From positions 130,787-194,786 of the forward strand of contig NW_019091415.1 in NCBI RefSeq assembly GCF_001949145.1: a stretch of 64,000 nt of DNA, read 5' to 3'. This document shows, one piece after another, positions 50,501-59,500 of the stretch. The notes beneath the pieces are model-generated. The model was not told the DNA's origin and ran no database searches. It was given only the letters and a program-made list of their open reading frames with translations. Each line of letters begins with the position of its first letter. Position 1 is the first letter of the stretch. The stretch is from Acanthaster planci (Eukaryota; Echinodermata; Asteroidea; Valvatida; Acanthasteridae). The position numbers and the translations under genes are program-made.

Positions 50501-53500
50501 GTGCACATACATGTACTTGACTCTGAACGAAGTGTCTTCTCGGAGAGTTCATGTACTGGTAGGCATAACACCACATGGATTTCACCAAGGCTAAGACATG
50601 GTAATTTAATCAATTACTTGATTTTAATTTCTTAATTTTGTCACAAAATAAATAAAAGAAAACTATTACACATGCAGGTAATTTGCTTGCTTTTATATAG
50701 ACATTTGAGCCAACTAGTCTCGCATTTTTATAAAAAAAAACAAAAAATCTGCTTTAAATAAAAAAATCCCTTTTTTTTAATTAAAAAAATCAACAACCCT
50801 GTTGGGAATACCACTTGTTATGATGTTTTGTTACGGTGCAAGTATTATTTCTGTACCTATCTCAGTAAACATTGTGTAATGCGTGTTCTCTTGCTGTGTA
50901 TAAATAAAATGAACCACTTGTGTCTGGAAAAAACAACAAACTTCTGCATGTTCAGACGCTGAAACTTTAGATTTCAACTGCTGTGAATGGTATATGTGAC
51001 AGGAACATTCTCGTGTCGTGATTACAGTGTGATACACTTCTGTAAATTTCAAGTGGTTGACTCAATTCCTTGTTAAAAACAGTTTTATTTGGTAATTTGT
51101 GCTTCTTTGTGATTGTAGCGCAGCAAATCGGTGCAAAGGATTGAATGACTTCATAAATTTCCATTCCTCTTTCATATAAATCCATCAAATCCAACCAACA
51201 ATACACACCATAACGACGACGCTAGCCCAGCTTATATCGCCATGCTGTGTGATCAGTTGAAGAGATCCCTCAATCTGCTGGGATCATTATTGACAGAAGC
51301 AACCCTAAAGTAATGTCACTATAAAGAGAGTTCACTAGTGACATCGGATTGATAATGTTGATAGATTTTTTATAGAGTTTAAACCTCTGTATTTTAATCT
51401 TTTCTGTCGAACTTTTACAACACATAACTGTGACAAAAAAATACTGACTAGGGAGGACAGCCCATTTATTGATGGGGTGAACAATTTTTTTCATCCATTC
51501 GTGGGTTGGTATGAGCGTGGATGGTAATTAATTTAACTTTTTTCCCAATGATATTATGATTTGCACCACGTCTAATAACATTCTGAATTTGTGAAACAAG
51601 GTTTTTGTGTGAGTGGAAATCTTCAGCATTGGTGGCTTCTGGTACCTCCCTATTTCATAATGGAACTTGCTGCCATGTAAATGTAACTGTTCCTTGCTGC
51701 AGCATTACAGTTGCTGTACCTACCTAAACATATTGCACTTTGATTTTAAGCGGCAATCTTTTGCCCTAAATTTACTATTAGTGAAATTTTATCAAAAACC
51801 CCAATATTCTGATTCCAAATTCTCAATTTTACTGACCCGCTACATAGTTCCGATAATATTTGATAATAATATTTTGGTTCGGTTTTCCAATTTTTTTCTG
51901 AAGTGCAAATTGAGCTCTTACAGAATGCACCCAAAAATACAAAAATAATTTTCTGACTAACTTCTGATGAGGCACGTGTATGTAGCTAAGATAATAATAA
52001 TTCATTAGAATTAATCAACAACAAAGAATTTCTTTAATGTTTATCTGAGATTTTGCTAGTGAGCAACGTTAGGGAACACTTAGCTGAATTCTTGCCCAAT
52101 TTCCGGATGCCACTCTTTTTGAAAAATTTCCATGACACTAGAATTGTTCACAAAGGTCCAATAGCATATTTTATGAAGGTTACAGTGCCTGCATTTAACC
52201 AAATGAATTTGAAATTTGTTGAACAAGAGGTTTGGCAATACATGTACTGTAGGCCTAAAAGGCAATTCAAGCAAAGTCAAAGTGTGCCGCATAGTCCTGT
52301 TTTTGTATTAGTATTTATTTCAAACCTAGACTAGCTCACTATTTTTTGACAAGTTTGTGTTAAATGCAGGAAGTAAGAAGGTTTTTTTCTCTGTGTCCTT
52401 CCTCAAACGGAACAAACTTTTTTCATTGTGTGTTACAATCTACATAGCTGTAGGTTATTTTCAGGCAGCCTAAATGTGCATGTAGATTGATTGCACTACA
52501 CATTTTGATAGTGTTTCTTGCCATGTTAAAAGAGGCTAAATACCGAGTACCAACTAAAAATGTTGATAATGTTTTGTTTCCAACCAGCCCTGAAATCAAA
52601 TAAATCTTAATTTTTGGGCTGTACATGAAATTGGCATTTTTTACTTTTTTAAATATACACGAAAAGAACACCTTTACCAATGAATGGATAAAGTCCAAGT
52701 TATACTTCATTTACAAAGGAAGGAAAGGTGATCAAATCAACACAGAATTGTGTAGCAAAAATGGAAGCTTGATAAATCGAAGATGCCTTGAAAGACACGT
52801 CCATTACGTTACAGCGCTGAGAAAAGAAGGATGATCACAGCGGCGAAGCCGCGCTACATTGTGGGAGGTCAGGGTGCACCACGGGTGATCAAATCTTTTC
52901 AGTGAATAAATAATACGCACATGGGAAATTTGCATATGTAGTGACTGTTTGGGTAGTTGGATTGCCATAGACTTGTAACGTTTGGTAAAACTGCACAGAA
53001 AATTCAGGATCCAAGCGAGATATTAGCAGTGTTTGTTATAGTGATGTTCCACTGTAGTCTATAAGATTCAACTTAAAAGGTAACATGCAAATGTAAGTAA
53101 TTTTTTAAGTGAATCATCGGAGCCAAGACTATTATTCCCACATTCATACAACACACACACACTGAACAAGTACATTAAAAAGCATCCATTATTCAAACTG
53201 TTGTAACCTTTTTCATGGCAGAAGATTTATACTGCAATGTCCACATGATGGAAACTGCATTTTTTCCGAAAAACTTTCCACAAGAGTACAAAACACTCTT
53301 TTCCTCTAACCCTCCCATCTCCCAAAAGAATACACAAGAAAATTATGGCAAAGGGGTCATTTTGTCATTCAAATTTGTATGCTCAAGTTTTCTGTGCATG
53401 ACAAAATAATGTGAACCAGAAGCCAGGGATACATGTACTGCCTTTCCTGAGCACAAAACAAATGAATTGGAGTGTGTACACAGAAAGATCTTTGTGGTTG

Positions 53501-56500
53501 TTCTTACAAAGCTACATTATGCAAGTTTATTTGAATTGTTAAAGATGGTTGTCATTACACAGGTACATTCAATAATTCATCAAAGGCATGCACAACTTTA
53601 ATGTATGATTCCCAAGTAACATCTCCATGGCAGGCATGGCATGCATCTAAAATTTTTCATTCAAAAATCTGTCATTGTGAACTGTCCAGTCAAAGTCTGT
53701 GCATTCCTTGGGGCAAAAGGTTATGATTTTTTTCAGTGACCACAAGTACAAATGATGAAGGAGGTTAATCTGTAAAGAACACAATTTGCTAAGAGGTCTT
53801 ATTCGGTATCTTCTTCAAAGTGTTAAATTAAATACCTGTACGAATCACCCTAATAAATGCACAACATGACAGATTTTTCCAATTTTGTAAACATACACTT
53901 GTAAAATTTTAGAACTCAAAAGGGTGCAAGAGGCCTAAACAGATACACATGCAAGTAATATCAAAATGACACAGAAAATGTAAATCTCACCATACACACT
54001 GGTGACATGAATACCAGCCAAAACTGAAGACTTCGAGGTAACAGAGACATGGACAGACGAACTATGGCTAACGTGGCTAGGCTGACTGGACATGACAGTT
54101 GCGGGAGGGTCACTGGTGTAGTCAAATTGGGTTGTAATTAAAGGGACTGTTGCTACATCAGTAGAAACACCAGATTTTACTGCAGACTGTACATCAGATT
54201 TAGTGAAGTTGAAGTACAGTATGGGACTGGGGGTTTGAGCACGGACAGACATAGAGCCATTTGTGTTTGGGCAGATGCCTGGTGACAGCCAATGGTAAGC
54301 AAAATCAAGGGGAAAACAAAATGGTGAATTCCATCAAGAACTGTACAGCCTTATATCTTCACAAGAGCAAAATACACAATACAGATTACAATACTATACA
54401 CTTGACCCCTAAATGAAGAGCAATCTCATGATTTGTGCTGCATGTGAAACCTTACCTTTCTAAAAGCACGGGAACAACTGGGCCCGTACAATACAATAAC
54501 ACATAGCAACGGCATCAAACAAGAGTCTAAAAAGTTTAGAAGCAGATTTCAGGGAAACCACAGACCAACCTTCAGAAGTAACACAAAGTGCCGGAAAACA
54601 AACTGTTAAAACAAAGCATGGCACAGACAGACAGATCTTTTGAATCTGTGGGGTTAAACTGTCACTTCACCTGAACGCTAGCTGGTTATTAAATGGGCAC
54701 CAGGATCAAGTAAATGTCCATATTCACACTTGTATGGATAAGTGCACAACATGCATGCGTGAGAAATCCCACATTAAAAGATATCCATACATAGAGTTCT
54801 TGCAGGAACTGAGAACACAATGTGGCTTAGGCATGACCGTAACACTTTTAATCAAGAGGCAATCCTGTAGGCCCATTTATGGGTGTTTCCAGAATCAGAA
54901 CCACATACACGTACCTCTGATTTTATCTGTTCAAATAAAGATGGAAGCATCTAAAACCATATAACATCAACCGTGGCCTCCCGCAACATTCTGTTTGCGG
55001 CAAGTGGCAGGGTAAAATTTGGTCTTCAATTCATTTCTTGTGGGTCAAATCACAGTGGGCTTATTATTTAAAAGTGGTAATAGGTAAAAACTTTTTTTCA
55101 ACAGTGTTAGTCAGTGGGGATATAGTATTCTTCAAATCATCTACTGATGGCGTCACGTAGTAGTCTATCACCCTCTAGGGACAAGTTAAAAATTGTGAAA
55201 AATGAATTTTGAATAGATGTCAGTGGCGAAGTGTGTCTGGATGGCCCAAAAATTGACATGGATGAAGATCTTTACCCAGTTAACACGTGTGAAACTTGGG
55301 GCTGATAACGTCATCATACCAGAAGTTATAACAAAAAGTAGGGATCAACTGAAGACATAACATGCACAAAACATCAGATTGGCAAAATTTGACCTTGCTT
55401 GCCAATAAGAGTGCCGATGTTAACCTGCAGAAAGAAGCAAACTCTGCACTCAGTTTTGGCAAACAAAAATCTCATATTTGTATTTTTAGCATGAAAACAA
55501 ACTGTGCTTTTTTCATTTGGTCTGACAAATGAACGGTTATACCATGGTTAAACCCACATAAAGTATCCCTGAAAATTACACCTGAGCGATCCATGCTGCA
55601 ACAACTCAACACACAGACCAACGCTGGCCCCATATAGAGCAGTCAGTGTACGTGTGTACTGTTTCCTTTGACAGTTTTAAAACAGCCTGGGAACTACACT
55701 ATATGTGGCACCACGCATGCACGAGGTGATGTGTGATTGGTCTGAGGCTAGCCCCACGATTTAACCTTTATTCAAGGAAAAGCGTGGCTACCTGAACACA
55801 CAACATGCACTTCTGCCATTGGTATGCACGATGAAGACACCAACGCAATGGTGCGACTAAAGGCTACTGTGATTCAGCTGTGAAGTGCTGTGTCTATTCT
55901 GCATGTTCACGTACATGTACCTGTGAGCACTGCGTGGGTTTGTATGATCGGTTACAAAGGCATCATACATGGCGGCGATCGATATAGAGAGTTTAAATGA
56001 TTTATTCTCTAAACAGTGACTGTGATGGCAAAAACTAATCCTATTACCGGTAATGAGTAAACTGACATTTTAAAGGAGTACACTGGTTTTGTGTTGTTAG
56101 TAGGCCTACATCCTGTTAAGCTCACATGTAGGTTTTAGTCATTGTTGGTAAAAACATTGGATCGGATCGGACATCGGCCGATGCTCTGATTAAAACATCC
56201 ACAGTTAAAACCTACATCGGTGGATCCCTAACAAAAAGACCTTTAAATCATTAAAAAATCAAATACATTTGCCCATCATAAGCTGGAGTAAATATCTGCA
56301 TCCACTGTCTAAAGTGCGAAGCTCCAGCTTCATGTATGTATGTACACGCACATATACGTACATGTATACTGTATAGCAGTGCACTGAATAAGTGAAATCA
56401 AGGGGGCAAACACTGAGTGTTATAACACACATTGGGCAGGGCAAAAATTCTTGGTAAAAAGCTTGGTGTTTGAGTAGTTAAGACATCTACACTAGTAAGC

Positions 56501-59500
56501 AGCAGGTCAAGGGTTCACGTCCCACCCGAGTACGCTTGTGGTTTTTTCACAAGCTTCGGGGGCAAACACTGAGTACACAGTGTTATAACACACGTCAGGC
56601 GGGGCAAAAATTCCAAAATTAATTTAAATCAAGTGAGTGTACATGTAGTGCACGGCCGGCAAGATAATCATCATAAAGTATTGAAATATGTACGATACAG
56701 CCGTTTTCTTTAAGTTTTGGATCGCAAAAGTTGTTCAGTGAGATTACATCTGTCAAATTTCAGTGAAACTGGCCAGTAGTCCACCGTGTGTGTTTAGATA
56801 CTACAAAACTTTTTCCAAACGTAAGCTTTGAATTTTAAACTCACGGGATCGACTGGAGTAACGACACTGCTTTTCCTGCTGCTTCTAATGCTAGACTGGT
56901 TTTAACCCCTTGACAACGGGAATTTCTTCCCAAAAGCTGACTCCAAGAATTCCAGCCTCGCTTGGCCACGAAGGCCACCTGCCAAACCGCAAATTCTCGG
57001 TTTGTGGCCCTGCATGCTCTGCACGCTCTGCGTGTTTGCGTGTTGGTTAAATTCTGACCTGTAGGGTAGTTTATAAGAGCTGATGATGATTTATAACAAA
57101 CATTGGTTCTGCAGTCGTGAATGTTACATGTACATGTAGTTTAAAGGAACCAGGAAATGGAAATACTTTTATTAATTTCACTAAAAACCCTTGAAATTGT
57201 ATCTTTGGGTTTCAATTAACCTTATTTTAATTTTTTGTTATGCACTTTTAACTCATATTTGGATGCTTTTTGATTTTTATGCTAATGATTTGCATATTCA
57301 TGAGCAGATCTATGATGTTATCCGAGGCACTGAATCTCAATGTTGCACTGATTTGTGCACAAATTATTTTTTAATCACTGCTATGCCAGATTTTATTTTC
57401 TTTTTTAGTTTATTGCTGTATAAGCATATAGCAATGATCCAGCAAAAATCCTTTCCACAGAAATGTTCCCACATAGCAAATTTGGGATTCACAATTTGAA
57501 CATGAAAACATGCAACCTGAACCATGTCTTCCTGGATTTACATAAAAGCAAATCGCCCTCACTTGTACAGAAATGCTTGGTCAATTTTTATATTTCAAAA
57601 AAGTGCACTGTTCAGTTCACATGAATCAAAAAAGATGTCTGTCTTCATACATGGAAGAAGTGTAGAGATACACAAAAAGTGATTGTAAGTAATATTCATT
57701 TCCTGGTTCCTCTTTTTGCAACAAAGCTGGTAATTTTGGGCATATTCCTTGAATGTTCTATTGCCCGAGTGTGTTTATCAGTAACAATGTGTTTCTCCCA
57801 ATCATTTCGACCCGTTTGACTCACACAGAAGTCAGCATTGCACACTGTGCAAAATGCAAAATAATCCAACCATTTACTGGATATTAGGCATGGCCACTCA
57901 TCGCTGTATTTCTGAAGAAACCTCTGCTGAAGCTTCAGCTTCATTTTCCCATATTTGGGCAACATATTTCAAGCATGGCACCACTGTTTATACTACAACA
58001 GTGCCGCACGTCACACATGCATACCATTGCCTATGAATGATTGGTGAGAAATTCGCTGCTTTGCTGAAGTAGTCATCTTGATATGAGACATTATATTCCT
58101 TTTGTCCACAGCCATCACATGTACTGGTTCATACATGCTGTAAGTACATACGTACGTAAATGCACGTGAAATTTGCAAGTAACGATCCAAGTCTAGAACC
58201 AAGACTGGTACAAATACATCATTGCACAGTACCACACTGCTGGCACAGTCTAAAAAGACCTTCGATGGTTTTCAGACCAGTTTTGTCTAAAAAAAAAAGG
58301 GGTAATGAAGCGTCTTTTTAAATTTAATATTTTTCAAGACAGCATTGTCAAAAATCGTACCTGAACAAAGAACATACATACCGTACAAGCATAAAATTGG
58401 TGGAAAATTGTAAAAACTACACCAAAATCATACATATTGGGAGCTCTGCCCAACCTGTGGGCCTATTTGGGTAGAGGCGGGCAGCTGCATTTAAGGCTGA
58501 GTGCACAGTTTTACTACTATTTTAGGGGTATCTTTGAGGGGAAAAAAAAATCGCATGGCTAACCCCGATAAAATTGAAACGAGAAGTGAACTTCTGGCCA
58601 TAATCTTGAATTTCCAATGAAAAAACAGAGGCCGACCTCTTCCCGAGAGTCAAGAGGTGGCACTATTTTGGTCCAATTTTACACTGTTTTCTGTGCGCAC
58701 GTATTTGGTGCGGTACAACCTTATACAGTCAACTCTCGTTAATACGAGGTCCTTGAGACTTACAAATTTAGCTTGTATTATCCGGACCTCGTCTTATGCG
58801 AAAGCTGCCGTCCTGCTCGACGTACGTATCACCAATGGACCATAGGTAAAGCATACATGTGTACAAGTACAACGTTTTGCTTAAAGGCACAAACGTTTTG
58901 CTTTTGAACCTGATTTTAAAAAGGTTATTTATGAAAATGAGATACAGTTTAATGAATAAAGACTTGTAATGAAGAACAATTATAAAATGTAAGAATGGAG
59001 GAAGTGGAATTTTCACCAGTCATGTCCATTTGTCCCCACACACTGTGATGAGATCCACATGCACGCATGTAACATAAGCACATTAACATTTAGTTGGTAA
59101 CCAACATCAGAGCTGCACTTCTTGCACATAAAATGAGAGGAAACCAGCTATTGGTTGTGTGGACAGCAGAGGGCGAATATCGGATTTTACTTTGGAAACG
59201 CAAGTGGGTTTGGTGAAACACATTTTTCTTCAAAACTTGTGGCTGTTATTTTTCTTGACCACTCCCTGCCAGGGATTACGGATCCAGACACGTATGCTTT
59301 TATATGCTTGGCTGGGGTCTCCGAACTCGGACAAAGGGAACAGGGCCTTGTAACGATATCCCTGACAGTCCTCTACTCCCATCAACTTTAGCACGATCAT
59401 GAAGTTCGACACAGGTGTGTATGATATCGGTACATGTACAGTACACTGCAGGGACATACGCAATCACATTGCATAATGAAGAGCAATCATGCCTATTTGC

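Larger units (their letters stand above)
44458..53990 (-). other. Lar: Lar intron, candidate cassette to Ig2 second half
   Basis: 9.5 kb, or part of one 15.7-kb intron if the cassette is skipped. It holds two 58-bp TTAA hairpins, a TTAA-type relative (46499-46876), repeats at 46893-47110 and 47148-47290, a repeat shared with 5 kb (52050-52240) and a solo DIRS-like terminal repeat (52845-52958). The stretches 45000-46450, 48200-50090, 50200-52040 and 53000-53990 show nothing I can name. Confidence 0.6.
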
